Shown here one piece after another: positions 41,220 to 49,898 of a stretch of DNA of 64,000 nucleotides. Source of the stretch: Halodurantibacterium flavum. Lineage in GTDB: Bacteria > Pseudomonadota > Alphaproteobacteria > Rhodobacterales > Rhodobacteraceae. Within the stretch, counting starts at the first letter, position 1, and each line of letters opens with the position of its first letter. The stretch is from NCBI RefSeq assembly GCF_042681825.1, contig NZ_JBHUGH010000037.1:62001-126000 (forward strand), given 5' to 3'. The notes under the pieces were generated by a model. The model ran no database searches. It was not told where the DNA came from and saw only the letters and a list, made by a program, of their open reading frames with translations. The position numbers and the translations under genes were made by a program.

Positions 41220-41360
41220 GGCGCGGTTCCCCTGATCGTGAACGGTGGGCGTGGGGGCCGCTGGCCGCGGCACGGTTCAATGCGGCTGTCTGCTTGCAGT
41301 GCAGCCAAAGCTTCTGTAATCGGAGATATGAGGCTTGGGCACACAAGGCAAGGGGGCGGA

Positions 41361-41816
41361 ATGGACAGGCTGGGGCGCATTGCGCGCGGCGTTGTGGCGG
41401 GCTTTGCCCTGCTTTCGGTCGTCGCCTGTGCAGATATCTATCGCGACCACGGATACGCGCCGAGCGAGTATGACCTCGCGCAGATCGCCGTGGGCCGCGA
41501 TACCCGCGACACCGTGGCCGAGGCCGTGGGCCGACCCTCGACCGGGGGGCTCTTGACAGATGACGCTTGGTATTACGTCCAGAGCCGCTATCGCCGGTCG
41601 GGCGCGCGCGCCCCGCAGGAAATCCAGCGTCAGGTGGTCTCGATCAGCTTTGCCCCGAACGGCACGGTCGCGAATGTGGAACGCTTCGGGCTGGAACAGG
41701 GCCGGGCGGTCGTGCTGTCGCGCCGCGTGACGGACACCAATATCCGCGGTGTCAGCGCCTTGGGTCAGATTCTGGGCAACCTGGGCAACCTGCGCGCCGA
41801 GGATCTGATCGACTGA
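41361..41816 (+). CDS. bamE: Outer membrane assembly lipoprotein BamE (SmpA/OmlA family)
   Basis: Small outer-membrane lipoprotein of the BAM complex that folds beta-barrel proteins. The 151-residue precursor has a lipoprotein signal ending in V-V-A-C (lipidated Cys23), then the SmpA/OmlA domain with I-A-V-G-R-D-T-R-D-T-V-A-E-A-V-G-R-P-S and the W-Y-Y-V-Q-S segment. It is longer than E. coli BamE, with an alphaproteobacterial extension. Start ATG 41361 follows gcaagggggcgga. Confidence 0.9.
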   Translation: MDRLGRIARGVVAGFALLSVVACADIYRDHGYAPSEYDLAQIAVGRDTRDTVAEAVGRPSTGGLLTDDAWYYVQSRYRRSGARAPQEIQRQVVSISFAPNGTVANVERFGLEQGRAVVLSRRVTDTNIRGVSALGQILGNLGNLRAEDLID

Positions 41817-41828
41817 GGGCAGGGGGCG

Positions 41829-41872
41829 TCAGGTGGGGGCGCCAGATGGGCGCCACGGGGGCGCCCACCTGA
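41829..41872. terminator. Bidirectional hairpin between convergent bamE and msrB
   Basis: tcaggtggg (41829-41837) pairs with cccacctga (41864-41872); the inside contains further ggcgcc repeats that extend the stem. It lies exactly between the two convergent stops and could end transcription in both directions. Confidence 0.55.
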
Positions 41873-41881
41873 TAGGGGTCG

Positions 41882-42277
41882 TCAGGCTTCGGGTTCGAAC
41901 CGAAGCGCGACCCCGTTCATGCAATAGCGCAGGCCGGTTGGCTGCGGCCCGTCGGGAAACACGTGGCCCAGATGCGCCTCGCAGCGGGCACAATGAACCT
42001 CGGTGCGGCGCATGAAATGGCTCGTATCCTCTGACAGGCCGACCGCATCCTGATCCAGCGGTGCATAAAAAGAGGGCCATCCGCTGCCGCTGTCATATTT
42101 CGTTTCCTGATCGAACAGCGCCGCACCGCAGCAGGCGCAGCGGAACGTTCCCGGATCTTTCGGGAAATCGTCGTTGGTAAAGGCGCGTTCGGTCCCGTGA
42201 TTGCGCGTCACCTCATAGGTGAGCGGGTCGAGCTCCTGCCGCCATTCCTCGTCGGACTTGATGATCTTGTCAGGCAT
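41882..42277 (-). CDS. msrB: Peptide methionine-(R)-S-oxide reductase MsrB
   Basis: Repairs the R-epimer of methionine sulfoxide in proteins. The 131-residue protein has the zinc site (Cys47/50 and Cys96/99), the S-G-S-G-W-P-S-F motif and the catalytic G-L-R-Y-C-M-N with Cys119. Start ATG 42277 is the conserved MPDKIIKSDEEWR; the longer open frame is not conserved. It stands alone, convergent with bamE and divergent from olsB. Confidence 0.96.
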   Translation of the reverse strand: MPDKIIKSDEEWRQELDPLTYEVTRNHGTERAFTNDDFPKDPGTFRCACCGAALFDQETKYDSGSGWPSFYAPLDQDAVGLSEDTSHFMRRTEVHCARCEAHLGHVFPDGPQPTGLRYCMNGVALRFEPEA

Positions 42278-42380
42278 GGGCTTTACTTTCTTCGCAAGGC
42301 TGTCACATTTGCCATGGTAGTTGGTCACATCGTTATGTAGGCGGCGCGCCCTGCGACGCCAAGTCAGGAGAGGGCCGGCC

Positions 42381-43163
42381 ATGCAGCTGGCACTGCGCAA
42401 GGGTCGTTACAGCGCAAGGCTTGCCGCGACGCAGCAGGATGTCGCGGCGGCACAGCGGCTTCGATACCTCTGCTTCATCTCGAACCGCGGGCTGACCGGC
42501 AGCGGCCCCGGGCCTGACCGCACCCCCGACGATGCCCGCGATTGCGACGCATTCGACGACCGCTGCCACCATGTGCTGGTGGAAGAAGCTGCTTCGGGCA
42601 CGCTCGTCTGTTGCTTCCGGCTTCTGGAACTCGCCGATGGGGCCGAGATCGGGCAAAGCTATTCCGCGCAGTATTACGAACTTTCCGCCCTGCGCAGCTA
42701 TGGCGGCCGCATGGTCGAGATGGGGCGGTTCTGCATCCACCCGGCCTGGCATGACCCTGATATCCTGCGCGTGGCCTGGGGGGCGCTGGCGCGGATCGTC
42801 GACCAGGAGCGGATCGAGATGCTGTTTGGTTGTTCGTCCTTCAACGGCACCGAGGCAGAGGCCTATCGCGACGCCTTTACCGTTCTGGCGCAGCGGCATC
42901 TTGCGCCGAAATGCTGGCTGCCCAAGGTCAAGGCGCCGGACGTCTTTCGGTTTGCCCGGCTTTTTCGCCGGAACAAGCCCGACGCGCGCCTTGCGATGCG
43001 GGGGATGCCGCCGCTCTTGCGCAGCTATCTGGTGATGGGCGGCTGGGTCAGCGACCATGCCGTGGTCGACCGGGATCTGGGCACGCTGCATGTGTTCACC
43101 GGGCTTGAAATCCGGGCGATCCCGCCGTCGCGGGCGCGGCTGATGCGGGCGGATGCCACCTGA
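42381..43163 (+). CDS. olsB: L-ornithine N(alpha)-acyltransferase-like protein (OlsB)
   Basis: GNAT-fold enzyme that adds a 3-hydroxy fatty acid to ornithine, the first step of ornithine lipid synthesis. The 260-residue protein shows V-L-V-E-E-A-x-x-G-T-L-V-C-C-F-R, E-M-G-R-F-C-I-H-P at about residue 113-121 and G-C-S-S-F-N-G-T, all characteristic of the OlsB/hemolysin-like acyltransferases. The second enzyme OlsA is not adjacent here, unlike in several relatives. Its start has the strong ribosome site tcaggagag. Confidence 0.85.
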   Translation: MQLALRKGRYSARLAATQQDVAAAQRLRYLCFISNRGLTGSGPGPDRTPDDARDCDAFDDRCHHVLVEEAASGTLVCCFRLLELADGAEIGQSYSAQYYELSALRSYGGRMVEMGRFCIHPAWHDPDILRVAWGALARIVDQERIEMLFGCSSFNGTEAEAYRDAFTVLAQRHLAPKCWLPKVKAPDVFRFARLFRRNKPDARLAMRGMPPLLRSYLVMGGWVSDHAVVDRDLGTLHVFTGLEIRAIPPSRARLMRADAT

Positions 43164-43237
43164 CATCGCCTGACACGGGGGCCCGCCCGGTGGCGCGCGA
43201 CCTTGACGCGGGGCAGGCGCGTCGATAGCTGACCGGC

Positions 43238-45070
43238 ATGGCACGCGCACCCCTTCTTCAGCTTTCCGGTATCTCGCTCACCTTTGGCGGCGAGCCGCTT
43301 TTCGACAATCTCGATCTTGTGGTGCAGGAAGGCGACCGGGTGGCGCTGGTCGGGCGCAACGGGTCGGGGAAATCCACGCTCATGAAGATCATGGCGGGGC
43401 TGGTCGAGGCCGATCAGGGCAGCCGCGTCATCCCGCCGGGCGTCAAGGTCGGCTACATGGAACAGGACCCTGACCTGTCTGGCTTTGCGACGCTTGGAGA
43501 TTATGCCGCGGCGACCCTGCCCGAGGGCGAGGAATATCGCGTCGCGATGGTTGCCGAGGGGCTCAAGTTCGACCCGACCGCGTCGGTCGCCACGGCATCG
43601 GGCGGCGAGCGGCGTCGGGCGGCGCTGGCGCGGCTTCTGGCCGAGGCGCCGGAACTGATGCTGCTGGACGAGCCGACGAACCACCTCGATATCGAGGCGA
43701 TCCAGTGGCTTGAGGCAGAGCTGTCGCAGACCCGCACCGCCTTTGTCCTGATCTCGCACGACCGAGCCTTCCTGCGGGCGCTGACGCGCGCCACGCTCTG
43801 GATCGACCGGGGCGTCGCGCGGCGGCAGGACCGGGGCTTCGAGGGGTTCGAGACCTGGCGGGATGAGGTCTGGGCCGCCGAGGACGAGGCCCGCCACAAG
43901 CTCGACCGCAAGATCAAGGCCGAGGCTCGCTGGGCCGTCGAGGGGATCAGCGCAAGGCGCAAGCGCAATCAGGGCCGGCTGCGTGCCCTTGCCACCCTGC
44001 GCGAGGAGCGCGCGGGCCAGATCCGCCGTCAGGGCGTTGCCGCAATGGCGCTGGAGGCGGGGCCGCAATCGGGCAAGCTGGTGGTCGAGGTGCGCGACCT
44101 GTCGAAATCCTTTGGCGACCGCGCGATCGTGCGCGATTTCTCGTTCCGGGTGCAGCGTGGCGAACGGATCGCCTTTGTCGGCCCCAACGGGGTGGGCAAG
44201 ACGACGCTGCTCCGGATGCTGACCGGAGAGATCAAGCCCGATGCCGGCGAGGTGCGGCTGGGCACCAATCTGGAGATCGCGGTCTTCGATCAGGCCCGGG
44301 CGCGGCTCGACCCCCACGCTACGCTGTGGGAAAGCCTGACGGGCGATCCGCTGATGGGCGTGTCCGGGCAGGCCGATCAGGTCATGGTGCGCGGTCAGCC
44401 CCGGCATGTCGTGGGCTATCTCAAGGAGTTTCTCTTTGACGAGCGGCAGGCGCGGGCGCCGGTGCGGGCGCTGTCGGGGGGCGAACGGGCGCGGCTCCTG
44501 CTCGCGCGGATCATGGCGCGGGAATCGAACCTCCTGATCCTCGACGAACCGACCAACGATCTGGATGTCGAGACGCTGGATCTCTTGCAGGATCTTCTGG
44601 GCGATTATGATGGAACGGTGATGCTGGTCAGCCACGACCGCGATTTCATCGACCGGGTGGCCACGACCACTGTCGCGATGGAGGGGAATGGCCGCGCGAT
44701 CGTCTATGCCGGGGGTTGGAGCGACTATCGCGCCCAGCGGGCCGAGACGGAAGAGGCCACGCCCGAGCCCGCCACAAAGGCCCGGAAAGCCGTCGCCGCC
44801 CCGGAACCCACCGCGCGGCCCGCGCCATCCCGCAAGCCGGCGCAAGGCCTGAGCTACACCGAACGGCACCGGCTCGATTCCCTGCCGGGTGTGATCGAGC
44901 GGTTGGAGGGCGAGATCGCCAAGCTGGAACAGCTTCTGTCCGATCCGGAGCTTTTCACCCGCGAACCCGTCAAGTTCCGCAAGGCGACCGAGATGCTGGC
45001 CGAACGGCAGTCGAGCCTGTCGGCGGCCGAGGAAGAGTGGCTGATGCTGGAGGAAAAGGCCGGAAACTGA
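43238..45070 (+). CDS. ABC-F family ATPase (Uup-like)
   Basis: 610-residue soluble protein with two ABC domains and no membrane segments: Walker A G-R-N-G-S-G-K-S-T and G-P-N-G-V-G-K-T-T, both signature motifs (A-S-G-G-E-R-R-R, L-S-G-G-E-R-A-R), Walker B L-L-D-E-P-T-N and L-I-L-D-E-P-T-N, and a C-terminal coiled coil (about 540-605) with the Uup-like T-E-R-H-R-L-D-S-L-P. ABC-F proteins act on ribosomes or, for Uup, on DNA branch points and 50S maturation. No resistance partner is nearby, so a housekeeping Uup-like role is likely. Confidence 0.92.
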   Translation: MARAPLLQLSGISLTFGGEPLFDNLDLVVQEGDRVALVGRNGSGKSTLMKIMAGLVEADQGSRVIPPGVKVGYMEQDPDLSGFATLGDYAAATLPEGEEYRVAMVAEGLKFDPTASVATASGGERRRAALARLLAEAPELMLLDEPTNHLDIEAIQWLEAELSQTRTAFVLISHDRAFLRALTRATLWIDRGVARRQDRGFEGFETWRDEVWAAEDEARHKLDRKIKAEARWAVEGISARRKRNQGRLRALATLREERAGQIRRQGVAAMALEAGPQSGKLVVEVRDLSKSFGDRAIVRDFSFRVQRGERIAFVGPNGVGKTTLLRMLTGEIKPDAGEVRLGTNLEIAVFDQARARLDPHATLWESLTGDPLMGVSGQADQVMVRGQPRHVVGYLKEFLFDERQARAPVRALSGGERARLLLARIMARESNLLILDEPTNDLDVETLDLLQDLLGDYDGTVMLVSHDRDFIDRVATTTVAMEGNGRAIVYAGGWSDYRAQRAETEEATPEPATKARKAVAAPEPTARPAPSRKPAQGLSYTERHRLDSLPGVIERLEGEIAKLEQLLSDPELFTREPVKFRKATEMLAERQSSLSAAEEEWLMLEEKAGN

Positions 45071-45106
45071 CTTGCCAGTCCGCTGCAACGCGCCCATCTT
45101 CCCATC

Positions 45107-45880
45107 ATGGAAAGACGCAGCGCCGCCCGCATCGACCCCTTGACGCATGAGGCCCCCGGCCTTGGGGCGCCGCCCGAGTTGCTGGTTGCATCTTATAACG
45201 TGCACAAGGGCGTCGGGCTCGACATGCGCCGCGATCCCGCGCGGATCGCCCGCGTCATCGGCGAAATCGCCCCCAACGTCATCGCGCTGCAAGAGGCCGA
45301 CCGCCGCTTTGGCGACCGGGCCGGGGTGCTCGACCTCGACGCGCTGAAGGACCTTGCGGGGCTGGAACCCGTGATGCTCCCCACCCGCAGGGGCCGGCTT
45401 TCCCATGGCTGGCACGGGAATGTGGTTCTGCTGCGCGATGCCGAGGTCGAGGATGTGCGGCCCATCGACCTGCCGGGGTTGGAGCCGCGTGGCGCGGTCA
45501 TGGTCGATCTGCGGATCGGTGACGCGCCCCTGCGGGTGATCGCCGCGCATCTGGGGCTGCTCAAGGGGTCGCGGCTGTTGCAGGCGCGGGCGCTGGTGGC
45601 GGCGCAGGCCGGGGCGGATGACCGGCCGACGATCCTTCTGGGCGATCTGAACGAATGGCGGCGCGGGCCGGGCTGTTCGTTGACGCCGCTGCGCGACCAC
45701 TACGGCGCCGAGGGCGCGATGGTCGCAAGCTTTCCTGCCCGCAGGCCGATGCTGCCGCTCGACCGGATCTTTGCCTGTTCCCGGGCCGAGGTGGTCGATA
45801 TCGAACCGCATATGAGCCCGCTTTCCCGCATCGCCTCGGACCACCTGCCGGTCAAGGCACGCCTGCGACTGCGCCCCTGA
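45107..45880 (+). CDS. Endonuclease/exonuclease/phosphatase family protein (YbhP-like)
   Basis: 257-residue metal-dependent phosphodiesterase-fold protein: A-S-Y-N-V-H-K-G-V-G, A-L-Q-E-A-D (metal-binding Glu), L-L-G-D-L-N-E-W and the terminal S-D-H-L-P-V. It has no signal peptide. In enterobacteria the orthologous-looking ybhP forms a pair with cardiolipin synthase clsB, and here too a PLD-type gene follows 16 nt downstream, so a lipid phosphodiester substrate is a reasonable inference. Confidence 0.85.
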   Translation: MERRSAARIDPLTHEAPGLGAPPELLVASYNVHKGVGLDMRRDPARIARVIGEIAPNVIALQEADRRFGDRAGVLDLDALKDLAGLEPVMLPTRRGRLSHGWHGNVVLLRDAEVEDVRPIDLPGLEPRGAVMVDLRIGDAPLRVIAAHLGLLKGSRLLQARALVAAQAGADDRPTILLGDLNEWRRGPGCSLTPLRDHYGAEGAMVASFPARRPMLPLDRIFACSRAEVVDIEPHMSPLSRIASDHLPVKARLRLRP

Positions 45881-45896
45881 TGCAGCGGAACACCTG

Positions 45897-47408
45897 ATGT
45901 TCTGGGCATGGTGGGTTCTGCTGGCGGTCGCAGCCTTTGCCGCGGCATCGGCGCTCGCGCTCTGGTCCTTTGGCCGCTTCGCGCGGCAGGCGAGGGGGGC
46001 GCAGTCCTTCGCGCTGCCCCTGGCCGGCAACAGCGCGCTCGACCGGCTTGTGCTGCCTTTGCTTGCGGAACGACCCGGCCAGACGGGGCTGTCGCTGGTG
46101 GTGGACAACCTGCGCGCCTTTTCCCTGCGGCAGGAGGCGGTGCAGAAGGCCGGACGCAGCCTCGATGCGCTTTACTACATCTGGCGCGACGACCTGACGG
46201 GGCGGTTGCTGCTGCACGAACTGCTTTCGGCTGCCGACCGCGGGGTGCGGGTGCGGCTGCTTCTGGACGATGTGAACACGCAAGGATTCGACCGCATCTA
46301 TCTGGCGCTGAACCGTCACCCGATGATCGAGGTGCGGGTCTTCAACCCGGTGCTGAACCGGCGCAACGCGCTGCGGCGCGGGGCCGAGATGTTGCTGGCG
46401 CTGGTGCGCTATAACCGCCGGATGCATTGCAAGGCCTGGATCGCCGACGGGCGGGTCGCGATCGTCGGCGGGCGCAATATCGGCGACACCTATTTCGGGG
46501 CGCGGCGTACGCGGCGGCGCAGTTCCCGCGACTATGATCTTGTGGTCGCGGGGGCGCTGCTGCCTGCGGTCCAGAAGAGCTTTGACGCTTATTGGAACTG
46601 CAGCATGGCCCTGCCCATCGCCGCGCTCTGGATGGGGTATGAGGCCGATCTGGGCCGCGCAAGAACGCGCCTGCGCGCGGTGGCCGCCGGGCAGGGCGCG
46701 CGGGACTACCTTGCGCGCCTGCCCCCGCCAGGGGGCCTGACTGCGGGGCTGCACTGGACCGACAAGGCCGAACTGCTGGTCGATCCACCCGAAAAGGCGC
46801 AGGGGCAGGAAAGGCAGGCCTGGATTACCCAAAAGCTCCGCCCGGTATTTGACGGCGCCACCGCGCGGCTGCAGATGGTCACGCCCTATTTCGTCCCGGG
46901 AAAGGAGGACGTGGCCTTTCTCCAGGATCTCGCGCAGCGGGGCGTTTCGGTCGAGGTCGTGACGAACGCCCTTGCGGCGACCAACCACATGGTCGTCCAT
47001 GGCGCCTATCGCCGCTATCGCAAGCCGCTGCTGGAAAAGGGGGTGCGCATCCACGAATTCGCGCCGCCCGATGAACAGGGCCGCCGGGGCGAGATGCTGC
47101 ATGGCAAGGCCTTTATCGTGGACGGCCGCGCGGGTTTCATCGGGTCCTTCAACTACGACCTGCGATCCGCGTTTCTGAACACCGAAATGGGGGTGTTGTT
47201 CGAACATCCCGATCTGGTGGCCGAGCTGGAGGCCGAGGTCGCGCGGCTGGTCCGGCCCGAGGTAGCCTTTGCCCTGTCGCTTGAGGGGCGGCGCCTGCGC
47301 TGGAACCTGCCGGACGGGTCGCAGATGGGGCACGAACCCGATGCGCCCTACATGCGGCGGTCCCTGTCATGGTTCATCGGGCATCTGCCGATTCATCGCT
47401 TCCTCTGA
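45897..47408 (+). CDS. Phospholipase D-family protein, cardiolipin synthase-like
   Basis: 503-residue membrane-anchored PLD-superfamily enzyme: one N-terminal helix (residues 4-22), then two HKD motifs, H-C-K-A-W-I-A-D-G-R-V-A-I-V-G-G-R-N at about residue 177 and H-G-K-A-F-I-V-D-G-R-A-G-F-I-G-S-F-N at about 400. It probably transfers phosphatidyl groups to make cardiolipin or related lipids. It follows the ybhP-like gene in an operon. Its 3' end overlaps the convergent RHH gene by 42 bp. Confidence 0.88.
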   Translation: MFWAWWVLLAVAAFAAASALALWSFGRFARQARGAQSFALPLAGNSALDRLVLPLLAERPGQTGLSLVVDNLRAFSLRQEAVQKAGRSLDALYYIWRDDLTGRLLLHELLSAADRGVRVRLLLDDVNTQGFDRIYLALNRHPMIEVRVFNPVLNRRNALRRGAEMLLALVRYNRRMHCKAWIADGRVAIVGGRNIGDTYFGARRTRRRSSRDYDLVVAGALLPAVQKSFDAYWNCSMALPIAALWMGYEADLGRARTRLRAVAAGQGARDYLARLPPPGGLTAGLHWTDKAELLVDPPEKAQGQERQAWITQKLRPVFDGATARLQMVTPYFVPGKEDVAFLQDLAQRGVSVEVVTNALAATNHMVVHGAYRRYRKPLLEKGVRIHEFAPPDEQGRRGEMLHGKAFIVDGRAGFIGSFNYDLRSAFLNTEMGVLFEHPDLVAELEAEVARLVRPEVAFALSLEGRRLRWNLPDGSQMGHEPDAPYMRRSLSWFIGHLPIHRFL

Positions 47409-47624
47409 CCGGCGCTGATAGTGACGCAGCACGTGCAGCCGGATCGCCGAGGCGAGGCCGATATCGCCTTCGCGTTCCGCATCGATCTCGGCGGCCAGAA
47501 CGTTGATCGGCAGGTCGCGTTCGGCGGCAATCGCGCGGAAGGCGCGCCAGAACTCGGCCTCCAGAGAAACGCTGGTTCGATGACCCCTTAGCGTAAGCGA
47601 GTGTTTCTCGGGCCGCCCTGACAT
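47367..47624 (-). CDS. Ribbon-helix-helix domain protein
   Basis: 85-residue protein with a ribbon-helix-helix core: the strand K-H-S-L-T-L-R-G-H-R-T-S-V-S-L-E followed by helix F-W-R-A-F-R-A-I-A-A-E-R-D and a second helix with I-N-V-L-A-A-E-I-D. It belongs to the RHH_4 type common in alphaproteobacteria; its DNA target is unknown. It is last in fumC-DUF4169-rhh (10 nt after DUF4169) and overlaps the PLD-family gene by 42 bp on the opposite strand. Confidence 0.85.
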   Translation of the reverse strand: MSGRPEKHSLTLRGHRTSVSLEAEFWRAFRAIAAERDLPINVLAAEIDAEREGDIGLASAIRLHVLRHYQRRSEEAMNRQMPDEP

Positions 47625-47633
47625 CGGGGCTGC

Positions 47634-47813
47634 TCAGCCCGGGTCGCGCTTGTGGGCGTCGAGATGGGCACGGGCCTTTTCGGCCCGCGCCGCCTCCTGA
47701 TCGCGTTCGGCCTTGCTGCGGCCGAACTTTGCGGCATTCTCGTCCCCCTTGGCCCGCTTGTCGGTGCGGGCGCGGTCCTTGCGGACCTGACGCAGGTTGA
47801 CGAGCTTTGCCAT
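47634..47813 (-). CDS. DUF4169 family small basic protein (59 aa)
   Basis: 59-residue lysine/arginine-rich protein (MAKLVNLRQVRKDRARTDKR..., ending DAHKRDPG) of the DUF4169 family, found next to fumC in Rhodobacterales and Rhizobiales. The whole chain is predicted helical and charged; no function is known. The start overlaps the fumC stop by 1 nt (TGATG), so it is translationally coupled to fumC, and the RHH gene follows after 9 nt. It is just under a 60-codon cut-off and easily missed. Confidence 0.85.
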   Translation of the reverse strand: MAKLVNLRQVRKDRARTDKRAKGDENAAKFGRSKAERDQEAARAEKARAHLDAHKRDPG

Positions 47814-49207
47814 CAGCCCTTGGGCCCGATCATGTCCTCGGGGCGGACGACGCGGTCAAAGGTCTCCTCGTCCACGAAACCGAGCGCGATGGCCTCTTCC
47901 TTGAGGGTCGTGCCGTTCTTGTGGGCGGTCTTGGCCACCTTGGTCGCGTTGTCATAGCCGATGGTGGGCGCGAGCGCCGTCACCAGCATCAGGCTTTCCT
48001 TCATCAGCTTGTCGATCCGCTGGGTATTCGCCTCGATCCCCACGACCATGTTGTCGGTGAAGGCCGACGCGCTGTCGCCCAGAAGCTGCATGGATTGCAG
48101 CACGTTGTAGCTGATCATCGGCTTGAAGACGTTGAGCTCGAAATGCCCCTGCGACCCGGCAAAGCCCACGGCTGCGTCATTGCCCATGACATGGGCGCAG
48201 ACCATGGTCAGCGCCTCGGCCTGGGTCGGATTCACCTTGCCCGGCATGATCGACGACCCGGGTTCATTCTCGGGCAGGATCAACTCGCCCAAACCCGAGC
48301 GCGGGCCGGAGCCGAGGAAGCGCAGATCGTTCGCGATCTTGAAGAGCGAGGCCGCCGCGACCTTCACCGCGCCCGACATTTCCACCATCGCGTCATGGGC
48401 GGCCAGCGCCTCGAACTTGTTCGGCGCGGTGACGAAGGGCAGGCCGGTGATTTCGGCCATGTTGGCGGCGACCATTTCGCCCCAGCCCTTCTTGGTGTTG
48501 AGCCCGGTCCCCACCGCGGTCCCGCCCTGCGCAAGTTCATAGATCGCGGGCAGTGCGGCCTTGACCCGGCGGATGCCCATGGCGACTTGGTGTGCGTAGC
48601 CGCCGAATTCCTGGCCCAGCGTCAGGGGCGTCGCGTCCTGCGTATGGGTCCGGCCGATCTTGATGATGTCCTTGAACGCCTCGGACTTGGCCACCAGCGC
48701 CGCGTGCAGCTTTTCCAGCCCGGGGATCAGCACGTCGCGGGCCATCATCGCGGTGGCCACATGCATCGCGGTCGGGAAGGTGTCGTTGGACGACTGGCCC
48801 ATGTTCACATGGTCGTTCGGATGGACGGGCTTTTTCGATCCCATCTCGCCGCCCAGCATCTCGATCGCCCGGTTCGAGATCACCTCGTTCGCGTTCATGT
48901 TCGACTGGGTTCCGGAACCGGTCTGCCAGACCACCAGCGGAAAGTTGTCGTCGAACTTGCCGTCGATCACCTCTTGCGCGGCGGCGGCAATCGCTTCGCC
49001 CAGCTTCGCGTCCAGATCGCCCAAGCTCACATTGGCCTGCGCGCAGGCCTTTTTCACCACGCCAAGCGCCCGGACGATGGCCACGGGCTGCTTTTCCCAA
49101 CCGATGGGAAAGTTGATGATGGAACGCTGCGTCTGCGCGCCCCAGTACTTGTCTGCGGGAACCTCAAGCGGGCCGAAGCTGTCGGTTTCGGTGCGGGTTC
49201 TGGTCAT
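47813..49207 (-). CDS. fumC: Class II fumarate hydratase
   Basis: TCA-cycle enzyme that interconverts fumarate and malate without an iron-sulfur cluster. The 464-residue protein has the superfamily signature G-S-S-I-M-P-G-K-V-N-P-T and the T-S-substrate region S-G-S-x-T-Q-x-N-M-N-A-N-E-type motif (G-S-G-T-Q-S-N-M-N-A-N-E), plus H-P-N-D-H-V-N-M-G-Q-S-S-N-D. Start 49207 (MTRTRTETDSFG). It leads the fumC-DUF4169-rhh run. Confidence 0.97.
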   Translation of the reverse strand: MTRTRTETDSFGPLEVPADKYWGAQTQRSIINFPIGWEKQPVAIVRALGVVKKACAQANVSLGDLDAKLGEAIAAAAQEVIDGKFDDNFPLVVWQTGSGTQSNMNANEVISNRAIEMLGGEMGSKKPVHPNDHVNMGQSSNDTFPTAMHVATAMMARDVLIPGLEKLHAALVAKSEAFKDIIKIGRTHTQDATPLTLGQEFGGYAHQVAMGIRRVKAALPAIYELAQGGTAVGTGLNTKKGWGEMVAANMAEITGLPFVTAPNKFEALAAHDAMVEMSGAVKVAAASLFKIANDLRFLGSGPRSGLGELILPENEPGSSIMPGKVNPTQAEALTMVCAHVMGNDAAVGFAGSQGHFELNVFKPMISYNVLQSMQLLGDSASAFTDNMVVGIEANTQRIDKLMKESLMLVTALAPTIGYDNATKVAKTAHKNGTTLKEEAIALGFVDEETFDRVVRPEDMIGPKG

Positions 49208-49342
49208 GGGCTGGCCTCCTCGTGACGGTCGCGAAAGTCATAGGGCCAAGACAGTCTGAAGGCAATCGGTATGCGGCGGTATACGGGCGCCCGACCCGCC
49301 GGGAACCTGCGCCGCCGCGGCCCGCCAAAGCGGCAGGAACCG

Positions 49343-49798
49343 TCAGGATTTGCGGAAACTGTCGAGGCTCACGACCTCGCCCGCGGGGGGTGAGGTGTCG
49401 TCGCCTTCCTCGTCATCCTCGTCCAGCTCGTCCTCTTCGTCCGATTCCTGAGTCTCGAACCGGAGGCCGAATTCGACCGAGGGGTCGACAAAGGTGCGGA
49501 TCGCGTCAAAGGGGATATACATCGGTTCGGGCTGGTCGCCGAAATTCAGCGTCACCGCGAAACCTTCTTCATCCACATGCAGGTTTTCGAACCAGTGCTG
49601 CAGCACGATGGTCATTTCACCCGGATAGCGGTCATGCAGCCAGTCGGCCAGCGCCACATCGGGATGATTGGTGTCGAAGGTGATGAAGAAGTGATGCGAC
49701 CCCGGAAGCCCTTGCTGCGCGACCGACGACAGCACCTGTCGGATCAGCCCACGCATGGCGTGGTGCATCAGGTTTCCGTAGTCGATAGATCGGGCCAT
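49343..49798 (-). CDS. sspB: SspB-like ClpXP adaptor protein (alphaproteobacterial type)
   Basis: 151-residue SspB-family protein that hands ssrA-tagged substrates to ClpXP. The folded domain (residues 1-110) has the family's Y-G-N-L-M-H-H-A-M-R-G-L, F-F-I-T-F-D-T-N-H-P-x-V and L-N-F-G-x-x-P-E-x-M-x-I-P-F-x-A-I motifs. A strongly acidic linker (about 117-135) leads to the C-terminal tail G-E-V-V-S-L-D-S-F-R-K-S, the ClpX-binding peptide. ATG 49798 (MARSIDYGNLMH) is chosen over an upstream in-frame ATG. The tmRNA gene that would make its substrates lies ~2.2 kb away. Confidence 0.88.
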   Translation of the reverse strand: MARSIDYGNLMHHAMRGLIRQVLSSVAQQGLPGSHHFFITFDTNHPDVALADWLHDRYPGEMTIVLQHWFENLHVDEEGFAVTLNFGDQPEPMYIPFDAIRTFVDPSVEFGLRFETQESDEEDELDEDDEEGDDTSPPAGEVVSLDSFRKS

Positions 49799-49898
49799 CG
49801 GCATCCCCCTTGCAGTTGGGGCCAGCATAGGGGATTCGGGGGCGAAAGGAAGGGGTTGCGGCCATTTTTGCGGTTGTGCCGGAGCCCGTGCACTCGCC

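Noticed and set aside
43025..46108. 1027-codon open frame opposite the ABC-F and PLD-family genes
   Set aside because: Antisense to genes with full ATPase and HKD motifs; no domain recognisable in the shadow.
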